A DNA stretch of 7,802 bases from NCBI GenBank assembly GCA_947307005.1, contig CAMZHY010000158.1, positions 1 to 7,802 on the forward strand, given 5' to 3'. Source of the DNA: an uncultured Planctomycetaceae bacterium. GTDB taxonomy: Bacteria > Planctomycetota > Planctomycetia > Pirellulales > Thermoguttaceae. The notes beneath the pieces were generated by a model that saw only the letters and a list, made by a program, of their open reading frames with translations, had not been told where the DNA came from and ran no database searches. Positions 1-5,996 of this stretch are shown here, piece after piece. Position 1 is the stretch's first letter. Every line of letters starts with the position of its first letter. The position numbers and the translations under genes were made by a program.

Positions 1-572
1 CCGTCTTCGAGGACGTACGCAGGATAGACAGGCGCGGCGAAGTTGACGGACGCGGAAAGCTTGTCGATATCGTCGACCGGCTCGTAGGAGTTCGTAAGGC
101 TCGTCGTCGACGTCATGAGCGTGAGATGGCCGCCTGCGGAGAAACCGAGAATCCCGATCTTATCGGGGTTGATTTCCCATTCTTCAGCGCGAGAACGAAC
201 GACGCGGACGCATCGCTGCGCGTCCTGCCACGCCGCCATGTGCTTCGGAATCCCTTCGCGGCGCGGAACGCGGTACTTCAAAACGACGGTCGTAATTCCC
301 TTGGAAACGAAGTAACGCGCGATCTTATCGCCTTCGTGTCCGTACGCGAGACCTTGGTAGGCGCCGCCCGGGCAGACGATCATGCACGCGTCGGTCGTCT
401 TTTCCGCCGGCTTCCAGTATTCGTAGGTCGGTTTTTCGGCATCGGCGCTTTCGCCGGGCGCGACGTCGGGCCAAACGTTGAAGGTTTCAAAATCTTGGGC
501 GCGCGCGGCGGCGCAGAACGTCAGGACAAACGCGGCGACGAGAGTGAGAATTGCGAAATTAAGACGTTTCAT
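1..572 (-). CDS. Secreted alpha/beta-hydrolase esterase, C-terminus cut by window edge
   Basis: Partial gene: 190 codons are visible and the frame is still open at the left edge. It is an ungapped paralogue of the next gene upstream (666-1520), so about 94 residues should lie outside. The product begins with a basic n-region and hydrophobic core, followed by a probable signal-peptidase site after residue 25 (ARA before QDF), so it is likely exported. It shows an oxyanion-loop segment (CPGGAY, about 67-72) and the nucleophile elbow GFSAGG with Ser145. The catalytic Asp and His would be beyond the edge. Known relatives are annotated as acetyl-esterases or xylan esterases; the substrate here is unknown. 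ATG 572 is preferred over an in-frame ATG at 578 because it aligns with the paralogue and sits 6 nt from an AGGA. It is probably co-transcribed with its paralogue. Confidence 0.88.
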   Translation of the reverse strand, partial: MKRLNFAILTLVAAFVLTFCAAARAQDFETFNVWPDVAPGESADAEKPTYEYWKPAEKTTDACMIVCPGGAYQGLAYGHEGDKIARYFVSKGITTVVLKYRVPRREGIPKHMAAWQDAQRCVRVVRSRAEEWEINPDKIGILGFSAGGHLTLMTSTTSLTNSYEPVDDIDKLSASVNFAAPVYPAYVLED

Positions 573-578
573 TTTCAT

Positions 579-582
579 TCCT
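579..582 (-). promoter_or_regulatory. Shine-Dalgarno AGGA that decides the start of the left-edge esterase
   Basis: On the minus strand AGGA occupies 582-579. It touches an in-frame ATG at 578 (no spacer, so unusable) but lies 6 nt before the second in-frame ATG at 572. The latter also matches the MKR start of the paralogue, so 572 is the likelier start. Confidence 0.6.
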
Positions 583-620
583 AAAGGCTGTCGGGTTGGA
601 GAAAGGAAGAGGAAAAGCGA

Positions 621-639
621 GCGCCGATGCGACCGGCGC
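621..639 (-). terminator. Weak hairpin between the two esterase genes
   Basis: A 6-bp GC stem (621-626 with 634-639) and a 7-nt loop lie in the 93-base gap between the tandem esterases. On the minus strand it is followed by a pyrimidine-rich tract (CGCTTTTCCTCTTCC) with no clean T-run. It could attenuate read-through into the downstream esterase or be chance in a GC-rich spacer. Confidence 0.25.
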
Positions 640-665
640 CGAGGCGTTATTCGATGGAAACTAGG

Positions 666-1520
666 TCAGAATCCCATTTTTTGCATCCAGTAATAGACGC
701 GATTAAGCCAATCGCCAAGATGGTCGTCGGTCGGATTGCCGCCGAATCCGTGTCCAACTCTCGCGTAGATATGGAGTTCGGCGGGAATCTCCATCTTGCG
801 AAGCTTCGCGTAGACCGCGACGGAGCCCATCGGGGAGTATTGGTCGTCGTCGCCGTGAATGAAGCACATCGGGGGCGTTTTTTCGTCGAACGCGAAGTCG
901 CCGACCAATTCAGAGTCGTTTCCTTTGCCCGTATTCGGTTCGTCGGCGCCGTCCTTTAGAACATACGCGGGGTAGACAGGAAACGCGAAATTAACGGACG
1001 CGGAGAATTTGTCGATCTCGTCGACCGGCTCGTAAGAGTTCGTCTGGCTTGTCGTCGCCGTCATGAGCGTGAGGTGACCGCCGGCGGAAAAGCCCATAAT
1101 CCCGATTTTGTCGGGATTGATTCCCCATTCTCCGGCGCGCGAACGCACGACGCGGACGCAGCGCTGCGCGTCTTGCCACGCCGCCATGTGCTTCGGGACT
1201 CCTTGACGGCGCGGGACGCGGTATCGCAGCACGACGGTCGTTATTCCTTTTGAAGTGAAATATCGCGCGATTTTATCCCCTTCATGGTCGTAAGCGAGAC
1301 CAAAGTATCCGCCGCCGGGGCAAACGATCATGCACGCGTCCGACGTCTTTTCAGCGGGTTTCCAGATTTCGTAGGTCGGTTTTTCGGCGTCGGCTTTTTC
1401 GCCGGGCGCAAGTTCCGGCCACAGGTTAAACGTTTCAAAATCTTGAGCGTTTGCCAAGGAGCAGAACGCGAAGGCGATCGCGACGACAAGAAGGGGCGCG
1501 GCGAGAATGGAACGTTTCAT
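666..1520 (-). CDS. Secreted alpha/beta-hydrolase esterase (acetyl/xylan esterase-like)
   Basis: Complete 284-residue protein, probably a carbohydrate or small-ester esterase acting outside the cytoplasm. Residues 1-25 look like a signal peptide with cleavage after ANA. The hydrolase core shows the oxyanion loop CPGGGY (67-72), nucleophile elbow GFSAGG with Ser145, the acid in HGDDDQYSP (probably Asp226), and the base His257 in VGHGFG, so the triad is intact and in canonical order. Length fits single-domain esterases of this type. The start is supported by AAAGGAG at 1536-1530, 9 nt before ATG 1520. It lies 49 bases downstream of endonuclease IV and 93 bases upstream of a paralogue that is about 81% identical over the 190 residues visible. 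Deacetylation of plant or algal polysaccharide is the usual annotation for relatives; no residue here proves the substrate. Confidence 0.92.
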   Translation of the reverse strand: MKRSILAAPLLVVAIAFAFCSLANAQDFETFNLWPELAPGEKADAEKPTYEIWKPAEKTSDACMIVCPGGGYFGLAYDHEGDKIARYFTSKGITTVVLRYRVPRRQGVPKHMAAWQDAQRCVRVVRSRAGEWGINPDKIGIMGFSAGGHLTLMTATTSQTNSYEPVDEIDKFSASVNFAFPVYPAYVLKDGADEPNTGKGNDSELVGDFAFDEKTPPMCFIHGDDDQYSPMGSVAVYAKLRKMEIPAELHIYARVGHGFGGNPTDDHLGDWLNRVYYWMQKMGF

Positions 1521-1529
1521 CTGAATCGT

Positions 1530-1536
1530 CTCCTTT
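1530..1536 (-). promoter_or_regulatory. Strong ribosome binding site of the complete esterase
   Basis: AAAGGAG on the minus strand lies 9 nt before the ATG at 1520. This is a near-ideal Shine-Dalgarno sequence, stronger than that of the downstream paralogue. It supports the start and suggests efficient translation. Confidence 0.6.
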
Positions 1537-1569
1537 GTAGGAAAAGGGAAGGACGCGGATAGCGCCTTG

Positions 1570-2430
1570 TTATTTTAGCAATTCTTTTAACGCGCGAAGG
1601 TTGACGGCGTCCCAGTCTTCGCCTTCGGGCGTCTGTCCTTTCGGCGTTTCGAGATACATGGGAAGCTCCGCGAAACGCGGATCGTTGACGACGAGACGGA
1701 AGGGCTCGAGACCGAGCGCGCCTTGTCCGATATGCGCGTGCCGGTCGAGATGCGAGCCGAGCCCCTTGACCGCGTCGTTGAGATGGAACGCCTTCAAGCG
1801 CTCGAGACCTACGGCGCGATCAAACTCCTCAAACGTCCGTTCAAACGCGTCGCGCGTCGCGAAATCGTAACCCGCGACGAAAGAATGACACGTGTCGAAA
1901 CAGACGCCGAAGCGATCTTTACTGTCGGTTCCGTCGATAATCGCGGCGATTTCTTCGAAGGTCGCGCCGAGATACGCGCCCTGACCGGCGGTCGTTTCGA
2001 CGAGAACGACGACGCGGTTCGTTTCCGGAAGTTCGCGGAAGATTCGATCGAAGGATTCCGACGCGCGGCGAAGCGCGTTTTCGCGCGTATCGTCTTTAGC
2101 GGAACCGGGATGCATGACGACGCAAGGAATTCCGAGCGCGTCGGCGCGAATCAGTTCCTCTTTAAACGCGGCGATCGATTTCTCAAGCAGCTCGGGATTG
2201 ACCGACGCGATGTTGATAAGATAGGAGTCGTGAATCAGCGGTTTAACGACGCCCGTTTCTTTCAGCGCCGCTTGGAACCGTTCCGCCGCCTTCGGATCGA
2301 TCGGTTTGCTTTGCCATCGCGACGCGTTGGCGGAAAAAATCTGGACGCAGTCGAACCCGACGCTCGCGACCTTGCGAACCGCCGCGTCGAACCCGGACGA
2401 TATCGATTCGTGAACTCCGAAATAGGGCAT
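1570..2430 (-). CDS. nfo: Deoxyribonuclease IV (AP endonuclease, endonuclease IV)
   Basis: A 286-residue TIM-barrel AP endonuclease that cleaves DNA 5' to abasic sites in base-excision repair, in the cytoplasm. All nine zinc ligands known from E. coli Nfo can be placed: His67 (LIHDSY), His107 (VMHPGS), Glu145 (VETTAGQG), Asp179 and His182 (CFDTCH), His216 (FHLND), Asp229 and His231 (LDRHAHIGQG) and Glu261 (YLETPKG). Seven of these have the same number as in E. coli. Length matches the family (about 280-290). The start at ATG 2430 is supported by AAGGAAG at 2442-2436. It follows the metallophosphoesterase gene by 46 bases and precedes the first esterase by 49, so it is probably mid-operon. Nothing appears broken; expected to be active. 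Confidence 0.97.
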   Translation of the reverse strand: MPYFGVHESISSGFDAAVRKVASVGFDCVQIFSANASRWQSKPIDPKAAERFQAALKETGVVKPLIHDSYLINIASVNPELLEKSIAAFKEELIRADALGIPCVVMHPGSAKDDTRENALRRASESFDRIFRELPETNRVVVLVETTAGQGAYLGATFEEIAAIIDGTDSKDRFGVCFDTCHSFVAGYDFATRDAFERTFEEFDRAVGLERLKAFHLNDAVKGLGSHLDRHAHIGQGALGLEPFRLVVNDPRFAELPMYLETPKGQTPEGEDWDAVNLRALKELLK

Positions 2431-2476
2431 TTTTTCTTCCTTCTGTTAAACGCGCCTTTCGCGTCCCCTTATTCTA

Positions 2477-3409
2477 TCAAACCTGATTTTCGTTTGCCAT
2501 ACCCCGATTCTGTCCGGCGTCTCTTTTCAGAACGCAAACGACAAGCTCGGGGCGGTTAAAGAGACGCGTGGGAATCACGCTCGGCCCAAGACCTCGCGAG
2601 ACGATCATCGTCGTTTCGCCCAGTTTATGCGCGCCGCGCGTATACTTGGGGAACCACCCCTGTCCCGGCGCGTTGAGACCGTTCGGCATGAACCAAGGAA
2701 CGCAAATCTGCCCCCCGTGCGCGTGTCCGGAAAAAACAAGATCGAAACCGTATTTTGAATAGAGAGTTAGAAACTCCGGACGATGCGAAAGAAGGAGACG
2801 AAACTCTCCCTCGTTGCGCGAGAATTTCTTGAACTGCGGCTCGGCGAATTTCGCAAACTCTTGGGACGTCTTGACGTCCACCGTGCCCGCGACCATGATC
2901 GCGTCTCCGTTTTTCCGCGTTATTCTCGTTTCGCGCGCGAGCAGCGTCGTGAAGCCCGCTTTCCGCAGGATCGAGACGATCTCGTAGAAATATTGGGAAT
3001 AGAAGTCCGCCTCGTGATTGCCGGCGACGTAGAAGACGGGCGCGATTTGAACGAGTCGTTCGGCAAAGTCGCGGAGCTGATCGAGGCGGAAATTGCGCTC
3101 GTCGACGACGTCGCCGGTGACGACGATAAGATCGGGCTTTTCGCGCTCGATAAGGTCGAGAAGTTTAGCGTTGTCCCGTCCGAAGACCTTGCCGTGAAGA
3201 TCGGAGACTTGAACGATTCGGAACCCGTCGAAGCTGGGCGGAACCTTTGCGGAGGGGTATTCAAAGCGCGAAACGTCGATTGCGTTGTTGGCGCGATAAC
3301 AAACGAAATAAAGAAAGCCCATGAGCTTGAAGAAAAGCTCGGCGACGTAGCGCGCCGGCGATCTTCGCGTTTTGGTCAGGCGTTTCTTTCTAAATCGCGC
3401 GAAAGGCAT
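2477..3409 (-). CDS. Calcineurin-like metallophosphoesterase, YaeI-like, with N-terminal membrane anchor
   Basis: A 310-residue phosphoesterase with the complete dinuclear-metal signature in order: SDLHGK (Asp70, His72), VTGDVVDE (Asp100), AGNHE (Asn131, His132), LLSHRPE (His209) and SGHAHGGQ (His229, His231). Catalysis of phosphomonoester or diester hydrolysis is therefore expected. The GHAHGGQ ending and overall length resemble the YaeI-type membrane-associated group more than nucleases such as SbcD. The N-terminus is strongly basic (residues 4-20), followed by a hydrophobic stretch at about 22-39, suggesting an inner-membrane anchor. The true substrate (lipid, nucleotide or other phosphoester) cannot be read from the sequence. 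AGGAG at 3422-3418, 8 nt before the ATG, supports the start. The 19-base gap to the upstream RNase HII-like gene implies one transcript. Its short C-terminal tail is polar. Confidence 0.9.
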   Translation of the reverse strand: MPFARFRKKRLTKTRRSPARYVAELFFKLMGFLYFVCYRANNAIDVSRFEYPSAKVPPSFDGFRIVQVSDLHGKVFGRDNAKLLDLIEREKPDLIVVTGDVVDERNFRLDQLRDFAERLVQIAPVFYVAGNHEADFYSQYFYEIVSILRKAGFTTLLARETRITRKNGDAIMVAGTVDVKTSQEFAKFAEPQFKKFSRNEGEFRLLLSHRPEFLTLYSKYGFDLVFSGHAHGGQICVPWFMPNGLNAPGQGWFPKYTRGAHKLGETTMIVSRGLGPSVIPTRLFNRPELVVCVLKRDAGQNRGMANENQV

Positions 3410-3428
3410 AAGGCGTTCTCCTGAAACG

Positions 3429-4553
3429 CTATTTCCGACGCCAGAAGACGTCGTCGGGGATTTCGAGGCGTCGCCGGGCGTCGTCGACGTCGGCGCGGAA
3501 TCGGAGCGCGTCGACAGGATAGCCCGCCGTCGGATTCAGCGCGTCCGAAACCGCGTCGCGCCAGTATTCGTTGAAGAGCCGCATCGAGAGTTCGCGGAGG
3601 TATTTCGCCGCGATCGACGCGAGCGCGACGGGCGCGTTTGACTCTCCTTTGGCGGTAAAGCGGACTTCGAGCGTCGTCGGCGCGGGGAAGGGACGGACCG
3701 TTCCGTCGCGGTCGCGCCCTTCTCGGGCGACGAGACGGTAGATTCCGACGTCGCGTCCTTGGCGAATGATTTCAACGTCGGCGCCGCAGAAACGCTCTTT
3801 GAGAATCGGCTCGTAACGGTCGCGTCCGCCGAGTTTGTCGCAGAGGACGAGCGCGTTCTCGGGACGCGGCGCGCGCGCCCGTTCGAGGCGTTCAAACGCG
3901 GCGAGGAGCGTTTCGACGACGAGCGAAGTCGTCGCGTCGGCGATCAGCGCGCTCTTGAGCGCGAGTTTGTCGAGACGCCGGTTGAACTCCAGCGGCTGGA
4001 TTCGACGCGCCGCGAGTTCGAGAAGCGCGACGTTTTCCGACGCTAGCGCGCCGCGAACGCGCTCGACGTCGGGTTCGAGCGGCGTTCGAAGCGTCTTGGG
4101 ATCGACGGGCGGGTCTAGCGTGGCGTCGAGTTCCCACGGGGGCGGCGGGTCGCCCGACTCCGACCGGAGGTCGCGGAGAATCGTCGCGAAGGAATCCGTT
4201 TTGCGACCGAGAAGCGCCGAGGCGAGCGCGAAAGGCCGTTCAATCGCCGCGAGCGACTTCGACGGTCCGTAGAGCTTCTTGGAGTCGAGCAGCGGGAAGG
4301 CGCTCCGACGCGATCCGGAGATCGGCGCCAGCGCCGCGTCGAGACGCCGCGTCGACCAAACGAAGTCGTCCCCGCGCGCGGATTCCGCAAAGCTCAGCAG
4401 CGAATTTTGGGCGTCCGTCGTCGCCGCGTCGTCGAGGCGCGTCAATTCGCTAGGCGCGCGCCAGCACGACGCGCCGACAAGAAGCGGTCCTAAGTTCGGC
4501 CCGTACCCCGCCTCGTCCGTTCCGACGACGAGAATTTCGCGTTCTTCCGTCAT
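3429..4553 (-). CDS. Divergent, enlarged ribonuclease HII-like protein
   Basis: A 374-residue protein with RNase HII landmarks in order: GTDEAGYGPNLGPLLVGA (11-28; Asp13, Glu14), LLDSKKL (88-94; NDSKKL in E. coli), LCDKLGG (237-243; aligned with the catalytic Asp of LIDGN), AKGESNAPVALASIAAKYLR (301-320; aligned with VKGDSRVPEISAASILAK) and TAGYPVDA (342-349; aligned with HKGYPTAFH). RNase HII cleaves RNA-DNA junctions and embedded ribonucleotides with an acidic two-metal site. Two signature positions differ here: GRG is GYG (Tyr17) and the last catalytic Asp is Glu304. The protein is nearly twice the E. coli length (198); most of the excess lies between 95 and 230 and includes a proline/acid-rich stretch near 133-165. 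Its ATG overlaps the folP stop (ATGA), so it is translationally coupled. It may be a junction-processing nuclease with altered specificity or a non-catalytic relative; not a certain functional rnhB. Confidence 0.78.
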   Translation of the reverse strand: MTEEREILVVGTDEAGYGPNLGPLLVGASCWRAPSELTRLDDAATTDAQNSLLSFAESARGDDFVWSTRRLDAALAPISGSRRSAFPLLDSKKLYGPSKSLAAIERPFALASALLGRKTDSFATILRDLRSESGDPPPPWELDATLDPPVDPKTLRTPLEPDVERVRGALASENVALLELAARRIQPLEFNRRLDKLALKSALIADATTSLVVETLLAAFERLERARAPRPENALVLCDKLGGRDRYEPILKERFCGADVEIIRQGRDVGIYRLVAREGRDRDGTVRPFPAPTTLEVRFTAKGESNAPVALASIAAKYLRELSMRLFNEYWRDAVSDALNPTAGYPVDALRFRADVDDARRRLEIPDDVFWRRK

Positions 4554-5515
4554 TGTCGCGGCGCCTCGGCTTCAGAACGTCGCGCGATTTCTAGCGCGAG
4601 CGCGGTTTGGCGAACGTTGTGAACGCGCAGGACGGCGACGCCGCGGCGCGCGACGAGCGCGGCGAGCGTCGCGGTCTCCTGGTCGAGCGTCGCGACGTCG
4701 GGAATCGCGGGGGAAAGTCCGCGCCCTTCGTCGCGTCGACGCGCCGTTTCACGCAGGAACGTTTTGCGCGAAAAACCCAGAAGAAGCGGACCGCCGAGCG
4801 CGTGGAATCGTTCGATATTCGCGATGATCGACCAGTTCTGCTCAAAGGTTTTGCCGAACCCGAGACCGGGGTCGAAAAGAATCTTTTCCGGCGCGACCCC
4901 CATGCCGATGAATGCGTCGCGGCGACGCGCGAGGAACGAGAAAATCTCCTCGACGACCCCGTTCGGATATTCAGGCGGCGTCGCCTGCATCGTTTGAGGA
5001 ACCCCGCGCATATGCATAAGCGCGACGCTCGCTCCGCGACGCGCGACGACTTCCGCCATTTCTTCGGGAAAGCCCGATTCCGATTCGTCCGCGAGTCGTC
5101 GCTGCGAGTCGATATACCGTCCTGCGGCGACGTCGTTGACGAGCGCCGCGCCGGCTTCGAGCGCCGCGTCGGCGACGACGGGGCGGCGCGTGTCGATTGA
5201 GATCGGGACGTCAAACCCTTGCGCGAGCGCGCGGACGACGGGGACGACGCGGCGCAGTTCTTCCGCTTCTTCGACCGGTTCGGCGCCGGGCTTCGTGCTT
5301 TCGCCGCCGACGTCGAGGATTCCCGCGCCGTCGCGAAGGGCGATCCGCGCCGCGTCGACGACCGCTTCGACGTCGACGTCAAACGATTCGCGTCCAGCGT
5401 TAAAGCGTCCGCCGTCGGAAAAACTGTCCGGCGTGACGTTAAGAATCGCCATGACGGTCGGACGGTCAACGTTCAGATCGAACGCTTGGAAACGGTCGGG
5501 GAAAAGGAAGGGCAT
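4550..5515 (-). CDS. folP: Dihydropteroate synthase
   Basis: A 321-residue TIM-barrel enzyme condensing 6-hydroxymethyl-7,8-dihydropterin pyrophosphate with p-aminobenzoate to dihydropteroate in folate synthesis; the family is the sulfonamide target. Motifs are complete: ILNVTPDSFSDGG (24-36), DVGGESTKPGA (68-78), ISIDT (105-109), VND (126-128), MHMRGVPQTMQ (167-177), DPGLGFGK (215-222), GFSRKTFL (247-254, Lys251) and RVHN (297-300). Compared with E. coli FolP, about 16 extra residues (near 133-150) lie between the ND and MHM motifs. I chose ATG 5515 because the family begins shortly before the RPTVMAILN segment and a candidate promoter overlaps the longer TTG-initiated frame (5590). A GGAG lies 12 nt upstream, somewhat far. 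The gene leads the minus-strand cluster and overlaps the next gene by 4 bases. No other folate gene is in view. Confidence 0.96.
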   Translation of the reverse strand: MPFLFPDRFQAFDLNVDRPTVMAILNVTPDSFSDGGRFNAGRESFDVDVEAVVDAARIALRDGAGILDVGGESTKPGAEPVEEAEELRRVVPVVRALAQGFDVPISIDTRRPVVADAALEAGAALVNDVAAGRYIDSQRRLADESESGFPEEMAEVVARRGASVALMHMRGVPQTMQATPPEYPNGVVEEIFSFLARRRDAFIGMGVAPEKILFDPGLGFGKTFEQNWSIIANIERFHALGGPLLLGFSRKTFLRETARRRDEGRGLSPAIPDVATLDQETATLAALVARRGVAVLRVHNVRQTALALEIARRSEAEAPRQ

Positions 5516-5562
5516 ATCTTCGCGGCGCTCCGTAACTTCTAAGGGAATACTTGCGAATTTAA

Positions 5563-5590
5563 AGTATAAAAAAGGCGGCGTCTCGCGCAA
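5563..5590 (-). promoter_or_regulatory. Candidate sigma-70-type promoter for folP and the minus-strand cluster
   Basis: On the minus strand TTGCGC (5590-5585) is followed after 16 nt by TATACT (5568-5563), a good -10 element. Transcription would start near 5556, leaving about 40 nt of leader before ATG 5515. The position argues against translation from the in-frame TTG at 5590. The -35 is only a partial consensus match and promoter rules in this organism are unknown. Confidence 0.45.
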
Positions 5591-5639
5591 GAGGTTTCCA
5601 TTTAAAGAGGCGTCGGGGACTCTGCTGTCACCGAAAAAC

Positions 5640-5673
5640 GCATAAAAGTGTGATTTTTATCACACTTTTATGC
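5640..5673. promoter_or_regulatory. Perfect inverted repeat with CRP-type TGTGA-N6-TCACA core
   Basis: Arms 5640-5654 and 5659-5673 pair perfectly over 15 bp around a TTTT loop. The central part reads TGTGA-TTTTTA-TCACA (5649-5664), the exact two-half-site consensus of E. coli CRP. An extra TGTGA half-site lies at 5681-5685. The centre is about 100 bases upstream of the predicted folP transcription start and about 340 bases before the flavoprotein ATG. A CRP/FNR-family operator is the favoured reading. A transcript-end hairpin is less likely because no gene ends next to it. Confidence 0.55.
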
Positions 5674-5819
5674 ATAATTATGTGAAATTCTGTTGCGCGA
5701 TTTTTTTGGATAATTCAAAACTCGACGACGACGTTCTCAATATTCCGCTCTTTATGGCGGATCAAGCGAATCGTTTGATTGGGTTGGCGCTGGAGAAAAG
5801 GAAAGGCGTTTCGTCGTGA
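5670..5819 (+). CDS. Doubtful small open frame, 49 codons
   Basis: ATG at 5670 opens 49 codons ending in TGA at 5817-5819. Internal ATG at 5754 would give 21 codons. The predicted peptide has a hydrophobic/cysteine start (FCCAIFL at about 7-13), an acidic patch (LDDDVLN, 18-24) and an amphipathic, basic tail (LIGLALEKRKG, 36-46). I recognise no family. No Shine-Dalgarno is visible before the first ATG, which lies inside the inverted repeat, and the frame ends far from the next gene. It may be noise or a decayed remnant; kept only because the region is otherwise unexplained. Confidence 0.15.
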   Translation: MHNYVKFCCAIFLDNSKLDDDVLNIPLFMADQANRLIGLALEKRKGVSS

Positions 5820-5905
5820 GAAACTTTCGTTAGCGCGCGTTTTAACGGTCAGGCAGGGCGGCGCGTCGAGTCGGGGGGCGCGTCCGCGCGTGAAACGTTT
5901 GAAAT

Positions 5906-5936
5906 TTGTTCCTTTAGCGTCCAAAACATGTAGAAT
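5906..5936 (+). promoter_or_regulatory. Weak candidate promoter for the flavoprotein gene
   Basis: TTGTTC (5906-5911) and TAGAAT (5931-5936) are separated by 19 nt, longer than ideal. A TG directly before the -10 may help. It would place the transcript start near 5943 and a leader of about 54 nt. No better pair was seen closer to the ATG. Confidence 0.25.
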
Positions 5937-5983
5937 TGGCGGAGGCTTCTATTGGAGTCGCAGCGCAACTAAGAATTCGTTTC

Positions 5984-5988
5984 AGGAG
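5984..5988 (+). promoter_or_regulatory. Shine-Dalgarno AGGAG of the flavoprotein gene
   Basis: AGGAG lies 8 nt before ATG 5997, a near-ideal arrangement that fixes the start of the plus-strand gene. Confidence 0.65.
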
Positions 5989-5996
5989 AGAAAAAC

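Larger units (their letters stand above)
5516..5996. other. Divergent intergenic region, AT-richer than the flanking genes
   Basis: This 481-base stretch separates the divergently transcribed folP and the plus-strand flavoprotein. It contains a candidate folP promoter, a perfect 15-bp inverted repeat, an AT-rich patch with overlapping short palindromes (TTATGCATAA at 5668-5677 and CATAATTATG at 5673-5682), a doubtful 49-codon frame, and a possible plus-strand promoter with a good Shine-Dalgarno. I see no tRNA-like cloverleaf. The segment from about 5830 to 5890 is GC-rich again and shows nothing I can assign. Confidence 0.6.

Noticed and set aside
1723..2559. 278-codon open frame on the plus strand opposite endonuclease IV
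   Set aside because: It lies antisense to a gene with all nine metal ligands and has no recognisable motif. Long antisense frames arise here because the codon bias makes TTA, CTA and TCA rare in the real genes.
2783..3424. 213-codon plus-strand frame opposite the metallophosphoesterase
   Set aside because: Charged, low-information antisense shadow of a gene with complete catalytic motifs.
4591..5469. 292-codon minus-strand frame in another register within folP
   Set aside because: Composition is almost entirely Ser, Arg, Thr and Pro, typical of a frame-shifted reading of GC-rich code; the true frame carries every DHPS motif.
5516..5590. TTG-initiated 25-residue N-terminal extension of folP
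   Set aside because: It extends beyond the usual DHPS start and overlaps the candidate promoter (TTGCGC-N16-TATACT).
5640..5673. Inverted repeat as the end of a miniature transposable element
   Set aside because: The two arms are separated by only 4 nt, no target-site duplication or second copy is visible, and the CRP-type core explains it better.
5831..5890. Possible structured RNA in the GC-rich part of the divergent region
   Set aside because: Only short alternative GC pairings are seen, with no cloverleaf, conserved riboswitch core or terminator.
5715..5924. 69-codon minus-strand frame in the intergenic region
   Set aside because: Very basic, no recognisable pattern, no ribosome binding site.
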